Source of the DNA: Tubulanus polymorphus
Lineage: Eukaryota > Nemertea > Palaeonemertea > Tubulaniformes > Tubulanidae
Length of the DNA: 64,000 nt
Direction: 5' to 3'
Assembly: GCF_964204645.1 (NCBI RefSeq)
Contig: NC_134031.1
Coordinates: 7,662,501 to 7,726,500 of the forward strand
A model generated the notes under the pieces. The model ran no database searches, had not been told where the DNA came from, and saw only the letters and a list, made by a program, of their open reading frames with translations. The position numbers and the translations under genes are program-made. Shown here piece after piece: positions 49,901 to 61,900 of this stretch. How positions within the stretch are numbered: position 1 is the stretch's first letter; every line of letters begins with the position of its first letter.

Positions 49901-52900
49901 TTGAATTGGATGCCCTGAAGAGCAGCTGGTTCTGACTCTTAGTCACCAAATTCATCAAGCTCTTCTTCAGTTCCATCTGCTTTTTCCTGGGCTTTTGTTT
50001 TGGGCAGAATTAATCAACCAGTTTTTTTAGCCCACTTGGGACTTTAGTCCCAGCGGGCTATTGCGTTCACTTTTCGTCCGTCGTCCGTCCGTAGATGGAA
50101 TCCAGTTATTTTGGGAAGTTTTGAAGACGCTTCAATGTAATGTCTTGATATTTGGGTTACACATGTATCTACCCTAGACACATCATCAGCCCAAAAACTG
50201 GCCCTGTCAGAATCAAGATGGCCGACTGGCAGCCATTGTTGTTCACCAAAATCAGCACCTTTTACACATTTTTGAGGGAAATTTTGAAGACGCTTTGATC
50301 AATTTCCTTGATCTTTCGTTTATATTTGATACCCGAAGACCCATCAGCTTCAGAAAAATTGGGTCGATCGGACTCAAGTTGCCCATCCTATGACCTTTTT
50401 AGTGCCCAAAAATGTCAATTTTGGCCAGAATTCTGGGTCCTGTAGCTTCCTACTGGTTTGCCATTTCTCATTGCAATTTGTGATGGGTATTCTTTGGAAA
50501 GGGATGTTTTATACCTGAGACAGGTATTCTTGATCAGCCAATTATGACGCAATTGGCGGCCATCTTGGTGTCATCAGTACTCATTCGTAAGTGGGAAAAA
50601 GTTTTTCCACATTATATTGATACCTAAGTATATTGTGTTACTACAATCAATTGGAAAGTTGTAGTTCATGATGTATTCTATGATTTTGAGTTTCAAGGTC
50701 ATTGGTTATTGTATATGGCCACCAGGGGGCGTTAAATAATACAATAACTTAGTATTTCTATATTATATTTGTACCTATTCATATTTTGTAACCACAATCG
50801 ATTGCAAAGTTGTAGCTCATGACATCGTCTATGATTGTGGTAAGTTTTGAGGACATTATTTATTCTATATGGTCACCAGGGGGCGTTGAATAGTAGAATA
50901 ACTTAGTATTTCCTTATTAGATTGGTACCTAGGCATATTTGTTTCCATGATCAATTGCAAAGTTGTAGTTCATGACATTTTCCATGATTCTGGTGAGTTT
51001 CAAGGTCATTGGGTTTAGCATATGGTCACCAGGGGGCATTGATTAGTAACGCAACTGAGTATTTCCATATTAGATTGGTAACGAGGCATATTTTGTTATC
51101 GCAATAAATTACAAGGTCATTGGTGGGTTTCAAGGTCATTTGTTCAAGGTTTTTGTATATGGTCACCAGGGGGCGTTGAATATTGGAATTTTTGGATTGT
51201 TGTGCATTTGAAACCACTTCCCAAGTGGGCATGTTGTCCCTGGACCCCTAGTTTTTCATATAGATAATTTTGGTGAGAACAAAGTTATCCAACAGGCTTG
51301 GAGGCCAGTTTTTATAAGTTGAGACTTATAATAATGATAATAAAAATCTAATGAAATTTCTATAGTGCCTGTTCCATATACAAAAGGCTTTGGACTCTTT
51401 TTGTCTGCTAAGCACGCTAAGAAATTGCGATTTACACCAAGTCCTGATTCTGGAACTGGACCCTGTTGCTTTGTAGATGACAGAGGTTAAAACTTTTCTT
51501 CAGTTTTGAAGTAGATTTTAATTACATTAATCGTAGAAATACTTCATGAGGACTCCATGCTTCCAGATGGCATGCCTGACATTAGAACATTACATTGAGT
51601 AATTAATTTTCATTTAACGTCTGTAGGATTGATTTTTTGGGTTCATATCAGCACAATATCCCTTGGTCTCATTTTGAAAATGCTGTCTGTTAGATCCTCG
51701 CTTGCCATAAGTGGAATCCTCAATCCTGGCATTGATTACGGAGTCCTCATTAAGTACACATCGTTGACTGAGAAATTTCAATTTGATGAAATCTAGTGGT
51801 AAAATACTGTTTTTTCCTTCCCTCACACTTTATGTGTCTAAATAAACTACCTGGTCTGTGTGTTGCGTTGCGTATATCCTGTGGTGAGTACTTCTTGATT
51901 TAAAAGTTACTTATAATTCGATTCTTTGAGCACTTTTCATTCATTCATTTATTTTTTTTAAATGTTGTGTCATATTTAGTAGGAAGCTTTTTTGTGTCCT
52001 CGCCGTTCGAATTTTCCAGATGAATTTTCAAATGTTTGATCATGTCATTATATCTCATGAGCCCCATGTCTTGTACTGTAGTTTGCGGTACATGTTTATA
52101 TGATTTAACTATCGACACAATACTATATAGCTCAATAATTCTGATAGAACTAATGATAGTATGAGAAGATTTTATAAATCCAGATGACTGTTGATTAGAT
52201 TTCAGTACTTCTTCAAATTGCCTGACTGATTTTAGCTTAGCGATCAAATGAAAAGAAAATACAAAAACAATTCCGATATTTGTCTGAAGAGACATTTGCT
52301 TGATCAATATAGCATGTCTCTTGGAATGTACCCTCCCCTCAACTTTCCCTAGAAATGCCTGATGTTTACCTGACCAGGGTAGCATATAATTCAGAGAATA
52401 TCTGGGGAGTTGTAGCATCAATTCAGATGCCACTTGCCCAGTCCTGTCTTAAGTCCAGAAGTTGTCTTGAATAATAAGTTGCAATAAAACTTTTGCAGGT
52501 GTCATTATATACTTTCATGTATAAGCCTGCTAGGGACTTATTAGGGCTATTGCCTTCACTTTTTGTCACTTCTCTGAATAGCTGAGTAACGTGGTGTTTC
52601 CATATATATTGGTACCTAAACATATTTTTTTGCCACTATCAATGGTAAAAGTCTTACTCATTGATGTACTCTATGACTGCGGTAAGTTTCAAGATCATCA
52701 GTTTCTGTATATGTTCACCAGGGGGTGTTGAATAGTGGAGTACCATGGTATTTCCAATTCTGTAACCACAATCACAGAATTGTAGTTCACACGACATACC
52801 CCATGATTGTGCTGAGTTTCAAGGTCATTGATTACTGCGTTTGCTCACCAGAGGGTGTATCAAAATTGTCAGATTGTCAAGCATGTAGGCACCAAATAGG

Positions 52901-55900
52901 CATGTGTCCGTGGACCCCTAGATACCCCTACCTGAAAAACGCTTGCCATTGCTCCTTTGTTGAGTGCATTTTTCAGCTCCTGTGCAGAATGTGCTAATTC
53001 TGTGCTAAATATGTACAAGTTTTGCTCAGCACGAAATCAGCATGGCATATTCACTCGTGTGAGGGCGACTCAATGGTTTATACCGTTAAGGATGGAATAC
53101 CAGGGTTTTATACAGCCTGTGCCATAAAAAAAATTAGACCAAACCTTAGCTGTTCCTGGTTGCATTCATAACAATTTGAGGATACTATTAATGAAACCAG
53201 GGACAACTTAAGTTCAGTATCTTTTTTTTTGTGGGACAGATCTCCTCGTGTACCATAGATGCAGCTGGGTACGGTGTGGAAACAGGGTTTAAAAAATGGC
53301 CTGAATGGATGGGCCTTTTATCAAACTAAGCACACTATTTCACAACTATCAAACAATAATGGTGGTAGAGGTTGTATAATAAGGTGAAGTAGGCTTACCA
53401 TGAAGGTTTAGGTAGTTGGATGGTAAGTTTTACTCTTTCAATAGTTATTGAATCATTGTCAAGCCTATTGCGTTATCCAAAACCGAACCCAAAAGACAAA
53501 TTTTCTGGGAAATTTCCTCAACTTTCTCTAGATGCATGAACTTTCTATATGTATGTATATATATATAGATCTGTGTTTCAAGTAAACTGTGCCACTTTTT
53601 GGAATTTTGGCAGTATTTTTTATCCATTCCGTTCGTGCTTTTCATCGATGTTGAAAGAATTTTTGTACAAAATTTATTTTTTCAGGTGAACCTTTTTTTT
53701 AGCCCACTTGGGACTTAAGTCCCAGCGGGCTATTGCGTTCACTTTTCGTCCGTCCTTCCGTAGACCGTCCGTCCGTCCGTCCGTCCGTAGACGGAATCCA
53801 GTTATTTTGGGATGTTTTGAAGACGCTTCAAGGTAATGTCTTGATATTTGGGTTACACATGTATCTACCCTAGACACATCTTCAGCCCAAAAACTGGCCC
53901 TGTCAGATTCAAGATGGCCGACTGGCAGCCATTGTTGTTCGCCAAAATCAGCACTTTTTACACATTTTTGAACTTTTTGAGGGAAATTTTGAAGACGCTT
54001 TGATCAATTACCTTGATCTTTCGGATATATGTGAATTCCCCCAGGGCCCATCAGCATAACAAAAATTGGGTCGATCGGACTCAAGATGGCCGTCCTATGA
54101 CCTTTTTAGTGCCCAAAAATATTAATTTTGGCCAAAATTAGTCCTTTAGCTTCCTACTGGTTTATCATTTCTCATTGCAATTTGTGATGGGTATTCTTTG
54201 GAATGGGATGTTTTATACCAGAGACAGGTAGTTTTCATCAGCCAATTATGACGCAATTGGCGGCCATCTTGGTGTCAGCAGTACTCATTCATAAGTGGGA
54301 AAAAGTTTTTCCACATTATATTGATACCTAAGCGTAATTTGTTACCACAATCATTTAGAAAGTTGTAGCTCATAACGTGTTCTATGATTGTGGTGAGTTT
54401 CAAGGTCATTAGTTGTTGTATATGGCCACCAGGGGGCGTTGAATAATGCAATATCTTAGTATTTCTATATTATATTCGTATCAATGCATATTTTGTAACC
54501 ACAATCAATTGCAAAGTTGTAGCTCATGACATCATCTATGATTGTGGCAAGTTTTAAGGCCATTAGTTTTTCCATATGGTCACCAGGGGGCGTTGAATAG
54601 TAGAATAACTTAGTATTTCCATATTAAAGTGGTAACGAGGCATATTTTGTTATCACAATCAATTACAAAATCGTAGCTGTTGACATGTTCTATGATTGTG
54701 GTGAGTTTCAAGGTCATTGGATTTTGTATATGGTCACCAGGGGACGTTGAATATTGAAATTGTTAGATTGTTGAGCATTTGGAACCACTTCCCAAGTGGG
54801 CATGGTGTCCCTGGACCCCTAGTTTCATTTTGGTTCAACCGATAATGACTAACTGAATATTATTATGATAATTTACTATTGCCCTGTTTGACTATTGTCA
54901 ACTGTCCTGTTTAACTTCTTCGTATTTCAACCTGATCTTGGTACTGATGCATTCTAACCTTCCTTGAATCTTTCCTTCGTTTGAAGCGGGAGGTGGGAGA
55001 GAATCTTTCTGGTGTGAATAAGCATAAACATGTTCTGGCATATCGTATTTAACTGCGAGGTATTCCCAGCATATTGGTTTGTAAAATGATGGAGGACCTG
55101 AAAAGTATGGGCCAACAGTGAAAAATGTACCAAGAAACTATGTGCTTTAAAGCTAGGCATACATCGACAAAGCGACTGGAGACAACTAGTTGCTAGTGAG
55201 GGAGTGCGTGGCTCATACCAATAGTTACATGTTGTCAGTCACTACTCATGCCGGTCGCTAGGTCCATAGCGCACACATCGATAGCAACTGAGATGTGTTA
55301 TCTAGCAAATATTCTTGAAAGCATCTCGAGTCACATGACAAATTGCTTTGTTTTAGTCAGTTGTTACCATGTGTTTTTGATTATGGAGCGCCCACATCGA
55401 AGGAAATGACAATAACTGAGTACAACTAGTTGCTCAAAAGTAGAACATTGGCAACTGGCTGGAACTGGAGATAGATGGACGCTAACCAGTCGTAAGCTAG
55501 CTCACATGGACACTTTGAGCAACTGATTGTATCCAGCCAGTTGCTCTCATAGGCTGAAAACTGCCCGGCAACTAGTTGTCTCCAATCGCAATGCCGATGT
55601 AGGCTAGGCTTAAGGGTTGTCTGAAGGTATCTTAAATGATACAAGATCAAAGCATATTTACAAATAGAGATTAAATCAACATGTTTGTTGCTGCAAGTAT
55701 GTCTATCCTTGAAAAAACCCAATTGTCACTTAAAGCCTAATTCTTTTTTTCAAGTGAGTGTGTTAATCATGTTTTGTCTCTGTACTACCAGATCTCTCAG
55801 GAATTGTATCTGTGATCTCCTGGCGAACTGCGTTACACTAGGTATGACAAGCTATCTTGTCACCAGTAGTGTTCATGTTGCTTGTTGATTCAACATTCAG

Positions 55901-58900
55901 TGAGACTTAGACTCTGTATAACTCGAATTTCCTCTGACCATCTGATTTCGTCTGAAGTGCGGGATTTCTGGATTCTAATATCTGAGTTTCAATACTAATC
56001 TTATCGATTTAGAGATCATTTTAGAACTGAGCAAGACGATATACCAAGTTTGACGGATACGTGATATGCAGAGTCTAATGAAAATGTTCTCAAGGGACAT
56101 TTTCTTGAAGACATGAATACCGTCCTCTGTTTTTGTATGGAACTTTCGAATCCAATAGATTGTTGTACACATCATTTTCAATAATGAATGATATCTTGAT
56201 ATTTTTATAAATGTATTTATTTTTACAGATTGGTGACCAGACGGGGCAAGCTACTGCCCAGATGAATCTGGCTGATCTAAAAACAGTACTTGGAATAAAT
56301 AGCGATGTTACTGATAGTTTTAGGTAGGCATCAACCCTGGAAAGTTTAGGCATTTATTTCAGTTGATCAGGTGCGTGCTTTGAAATATAGACATTGATGG
56401 TTCTTCGAAAAAGGCCATTAACCGTCAATGCTTTTTGGGCAAATTCTTTAATCTATATTATGATCCAATGATGACTACAAATTATATAGCATTTTCTGTT
56501 TTCCTGTTCTGAAATCTGGTTGGTAAATTCTAAGGAATATATATAAAGTCAATGTTGAAGTATCGGGCCTTAAAATCGCTGAACTTTTAGTATACATTGT
56601 AGTTGGAGTAGAGGTAGTAAAGCATCGCCCTACAGCTAATTACCTGTTAGAGCTATGCACCTATGTATCGCTGGTCAGGGAGGCTGAAACAGCAGTGTAT
56701 CCATTACAGCCATGATCCATTGCATCCATTGATCAGGTGATGAGGGTGCTGGAAATAATGGTTGATTTATTCCTGCAGGCACAGGCATGTTCTCTCTTGG
56801 TTGCAGGACTCTCTAATGGGATGGGACTCTCAGAGACCACATAAGTTTAAAACCCTGTGGTTTCCACAGGTATTTCATGAGTATGATTATAATTCAATTT
56901 TCAGTTTATTACTACATGTCCCCTGATTGATGATTGAGTTTCAAATTTTTCATTGGACGAGCCCTCATTCCACAGATCTGATGCACGGCGAGTTAGCTTG
57001 GCACCTGAGGAAGAAAAATGCTAAGACGGACCGGCAACAAGCCACATGGTGGATCCCTGATTGCCGCAGTAGCATTGCCAGTTCGGAGGCTTTGTGATAG
57101 GAGTGTTTTTACATATGGGTTTCACCGTAAAATTGTGTCGTTTTCCCCTAGCATTTGGGACAACTTGCTTGAAGCGCGTGCAAGAAATGAACGGGTCGAG
57201 GGGTGTCTAAATATATTTCAAGTTGACAATTAGATTTTATCGTGTCATTATTGATATATCGTAGTTTGAACACTGCTGATCGAAGTAGCATGTCATCATC
57301 CATCACCGAAACGGACGATGCCAAATTACAAAGACGAAGAAGTATGGAAAACTTAGAACTGATGAAACTCACGCCAGACAAGGTATTATTGGTTACCATT
57401 ATATAGGAATGAAATATCAAAACTTCTTTTCATGAAGAAATTTTCTATGTACAATTGTTTATTGAAAGTACCCCCCCCCCCCATCATTCTAAGGGTAAAA
57501 TTCAATGTCACTGCGGAGATTTAACTGAAGATTTCTTAAACATTGTCATACTCAAGCTCTGAGATATCTTCCTGGCCAAATACATATGGGGACCTGATTA
57601 CATATCCTCACCTTTGAATGCAATTATTCACCATCATCATTTTCTTCTGTGGGTGAGCTACTGGGCAATCGACCCTTTATCTTTTTTATTCATATTGGAA
57701 AAAAGCTTATTTTGTGTAATTTAATGGCACCAGTTTCATATAAAATTTTCCTCAAAATGGGCAACTGACAACCGTTTTTGTTCAGGGGTTATGGGGATGT
57801 AAAATATGTGGAAAAGGTTTTTTGCCGCAATTGTTTTTATTCATGCATAGATTATGCAAATAAGCCCTTGATGGGAAAATCAAGAGCCTCCAAACTGTTA
57901 GATTCACCCCAAATTTCCACAGCATAGTGACAATGATTTCTGATTCAACAGACTTTAGATGCATTATGGAAAATACAAATATCTCCTCAACTGCACATTT
58001 TCTGGGCTCAGTTTCAAAATTTTACTTTTTGAATTGTGATACGATATTTAAGAAAACTCTGGTGTCTTTGCCAATTTGATATTCATCGACAAAATATTTT
58101 TCTGACTACAAAATCAAGGATCAATAAATCAAGATGAATTGAAGCTAGTTGATTCGCTAATTGTAGACTGTTCTGTTGCATTCCGAGAAATTGGGGGTAA
58201 GCAGCAGCCTTGATAAGGTCTATGTCCATTTTAATCGATTTTGACTCAACTCTGTGGAGTCCAAGAATAGATAAAAACTCACATTTTTGTTATCTTGAAA
58301 ATCGAAGCAAAATAAAGATTTTAATAGTTGCGTCTATTATCGTATTTTGGCTGTACCTGGATACTCTTCCTAAACTCATTCATAAATGTATCTTTCAATA
58401 AGCAATGCTCCTTTTTTAAAGCTTTTAGATGACCGACAGAATGTAACGAATGGAGCCCGTCCTAAACTCAAAGCCCGGATGCAGAAAGCGGCGTCTGTTG
58501 CCGGACCGGATATAGACGGACCTAAGGTAAACAAAAGTCAGTTTATCCGAGCAGCGACAGTATCAGTGACTGATGTCAAACAAAGGGTAAGCTGGCCATA
58601 TGTGCAGTGAACGATGAAATCTTGAAATTCTCCCCACCACATTCATTGCATGATGCAACTTTTTAAAAGGTTTCTTGTCTTTTCTGTCCTCTAAACATCT
58701 TTCGTCGCTTATTGTCAGTGAATCTATCAGTGACCACTTTCGTGTCATGGTGGGTCTGCAGTTTGTCTTCGGTGTTGAACTCGGCAAGTTCAGTAGTCGA
58801 CCTAAACTTCCATTGGTTTAGTTAGTTTCAAGGCCCTTGACATCATCGAGTGCTGGACACAACGCAGTAAAATTGAGATTGTGACACCAGGGGTGTCACT

Positions 58901-61900
58901 AGAATTTTTTTAAGGGGGATTAGAATTAATACTAGTGGAACTGTATGCCATTCTTTGCAACATATCCGCCAATTGTCGAAGGCAAACAAGCATTTCTGAA
59001 TCCTTGAAATTGCTCGAATGTTCTTAACCCTTTCAGTGCGTCTACACCGCAGTGCGGTGTATGAATCAGTGATGGATTTTGCTAGTACACCGCACTGCAG
59101 TGTATTGATTTAATTAGTAATTACTAATTATCTCTATTGAAAGTAGGCAGCACCTGTCAAACATAGTGAAATATTAGTAACTAACGATATACCGCGCCAG
59201 GGTGTAGACGCACTATAGTGGTATTCCCGTTATTCAAAACACTAGGGTGGAATTTTTAAGAATTTTCAAATAATCTTCAGCACTATAGGGTATTAATTAG
59301 CCAGCACTGAAAGGGTTAAATAGTCTTAATTTTTGAAATTCGAATCTTAAGGGGGAATTTTTTTTACCGCTTAACCTAATAGACCGCATAATAGTATGTC
59401 GACGTTCCACTTGTTTCTCCGCATAACGTCCTCCAACGTCCGCTGTACTATAGCGCCACCTATGTAGTTTGAGGGGGTCAAAGGTCAAACTTTTGACCAA
59501 AAATCGACCAAATCTATACAGCAATAGAAAGCCTGTATAATTATCTTCAAAATAACCAATGGTTGGTATGCATCATGTTCAGTAGTTTTTCAAAATGTGA
59601 AAAAAACAATATTTGGAACTAAAAAAAGGCAGAAATTGTAGATCGTCTGCACCCCTGAACCCCCTCTGGTGACACCATGGAAACTTCAATGTCTGTCAAA
59701 AAACCTCAAATTTATTCCAATCATTAAAAGTTTAGAAAAAGTCAACTTAAGGGCATTGCTAAAAAACAATAATAAAAAACATACCACATGAACAATGAGA
59801 GCACAAACATTTATTGCTGCCACCACACAGAAAATAAGGGATCATGTAATGAGAAAAAATTCACAACATTCAACACTTCATTATAAACAAATAATCTCCT
59901 GAGATAGCTTCTGACCCCCCTTATCTAAAGGAATTTCCAACTCCTTAAATGATATCAACAAAAATACCATATGAAGGGGACTGTATCTTCTATTCTATAC
60001 CTTGAAGCAAAATGGTAATACAGATATAGTCAAAAGTGCAGATGTTCAGATGGTCATTTCCATTCAACGGGGGTTTGAATCGCACTATTTCCCGCAGAAA
60101 AATTCCATTCTATATTTCTATCCACGATTTGGGTTTAGGAGCACTGTCAGAGTTTCACCATTTCACCTGCTCCGGGTACTGGGTAGACCCCAGGCACCGA
60201 ACCAGGACTGGTCTCGTCACATCAGACACCCGGCACTTGTATCCGAGATCCCAATCCTGATTCCCGGTCCCTGTCATCAGTCAGGGGTAGTATCGGCGAG
60301 TGCCGGATAATCTAAATTCTCTGATTCGGATCCTCTCTTTCGAATGTACAAATTTAAATTCCACAAGTTGAAATTTATGAAGTAGTCATAGTTTTCATTC
60401 AAAAGCTTGAAAATCTGTCTTTCCCATAGTCTGAGTTTTTGTTAGTCGTGGAAATTCTTGCTATCCAAAACATGGATTTACTGTACAGTTTCCTTAGTGA
60501 TAATGGAATAACAGTCCCCCAACAAGATCAAACCAAAAAATCCATAAGATCCAGTTAAAAGACCAAACCCAACTTGAAAAAACTACTGGGTACATGAAAC
60601 AATTATGATACAGATTACCACAAAAAAGGATATACAACTCCAGAAAAACAGGATAAAAGATGGGCTGAAATTTGCAAAGTGTTTTGTGGCTAGATTCATG
60701 ATGTTTCTCATTGAATATAGTCTTTCTTCAATTGATTTGTCATGATACTATAAATTCAAAACGAGTAAGATCGAAGAAAGATTCATAGCTTTTATTGATA
60801 AGCACCAAATAAATGACATTTTGATAAGATGCTATTCGGAAAGGGCATAAATGATAAGACTGGTACCCAAGTCTATAGACTGTCTCTATTATACACCCCA
60901 TGTCAAAGGGCAATATATTGTAAATGAATTAGCTGGTTTTGATTTGAATTTTGTCAATCGTTTCGTTTTATTTTTCCGCAACTATCTTATGGTCTTTCTC
61001 TGGCAAAAAAGCATTGCTCTATGTTCTTCCCTGCACATTGTCCAGCTTTTCCTTTGCATATTGTGTTTTGAGTTGTTCGTAAGCCGATTCTTCTTCGATA
61101 TGAAATGACCTGTTTTGTTGCAGTTGTGCGAAAATGTTTGCTGATTTTGCATGCAAATGTTTTCCTCTCGTACATTGATGACTGAAGTGCCATCTCGAAT
61201 GCGAAACACGAACTATCGTATACTACTGTAGTGACACAGCCGAGAGATCCAGCATAATCCCAATAAAAAATCTGTTCATATGAATAAATTCAACATTACT
61301 TTTATTCATACGTGATTTACTTCGAAATTGATAATCAATGAATTATCATACCCATGCTTATTCACTGAGGTTTGTTCTGAATAAGGAGTTTATTGACACC
61401 TTTTTGGAAAATTCAATGAATCTATTTTTTAAATTTTCATTTACATACACCGTGAACGATCCAGTAATCGTGAATCATTTGCCGTGCATTGGTTGGAATA
61501 ATTATAATTTATATAGTGGAGGGTGTTCGGTGGAAATTAATGAGGTCATGCACCTGGGAATCTGAAATAAAACCATATATAGATAGATACCATATACACT
61601 GTGCATACTAAGTACACATATGCCAATTGTTAATGAGGTATCTATGGCTGACTCATTGTAGTAGTTATGAAATTGCTTTTTTCACCTCGTTCACGTTATG
61701 CAGAAAATACATATGAACTAATCATTTAAGTATATCGAATTTCATTAAAAAGTAATCATGCGAGTGATACATTTTTGATAATTTTTCTGCATTGCTTGTT
61801 CTTGGTTCATGTGAAGTGAGAATTTCGTGAATAATTGAAGTGATATACTTATGTGCTGTGCAGGTACTCAGCGCGGAGTCCGATGAAGACAATTTCATGG

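Larger units (their letters stand above)
49364..56228 (+). other. GPSM2: GPSM2 intron 6 (6.9 kb), mostly repeats
   Basis: Contains two long and one truncated copy of the CCACCAGGGGGCG family (50029-51256, 52573-52922, 53701-54825), a 465-bp TIR element (55148-55612), and a - strand open frame at 51945-52433. An imperfect 70-base hairpin lies near 53145-53215. It is the largest GPSM2 intron in the window. Confidence 0.75.
58587..61863 (+). other. GPSM2: GPSM2 intron 9 (3.3 kb)
   Basis: Contains a possible 790-bp element with a nested TTAA element (separate entries). A CCGGG/GTACTGGGTAG-type G/C-rich patch at 60160-60305 is open in two frames but not recognisable. The rest is AT-rich. Confidence 0.5.

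Noticed and set aside
53766-53787. GTCC repeat as CRISPR-like or regulatory array
   Set aside because: Simple microsatellite inside a transposon copy.
58429-58446. Alternative acceptor TTTTAG for the GPSM2 linker exon
   Set aside because: In phase 0 it gives ATG ACC GAC AGA ATG TAA, a stop after five codons.
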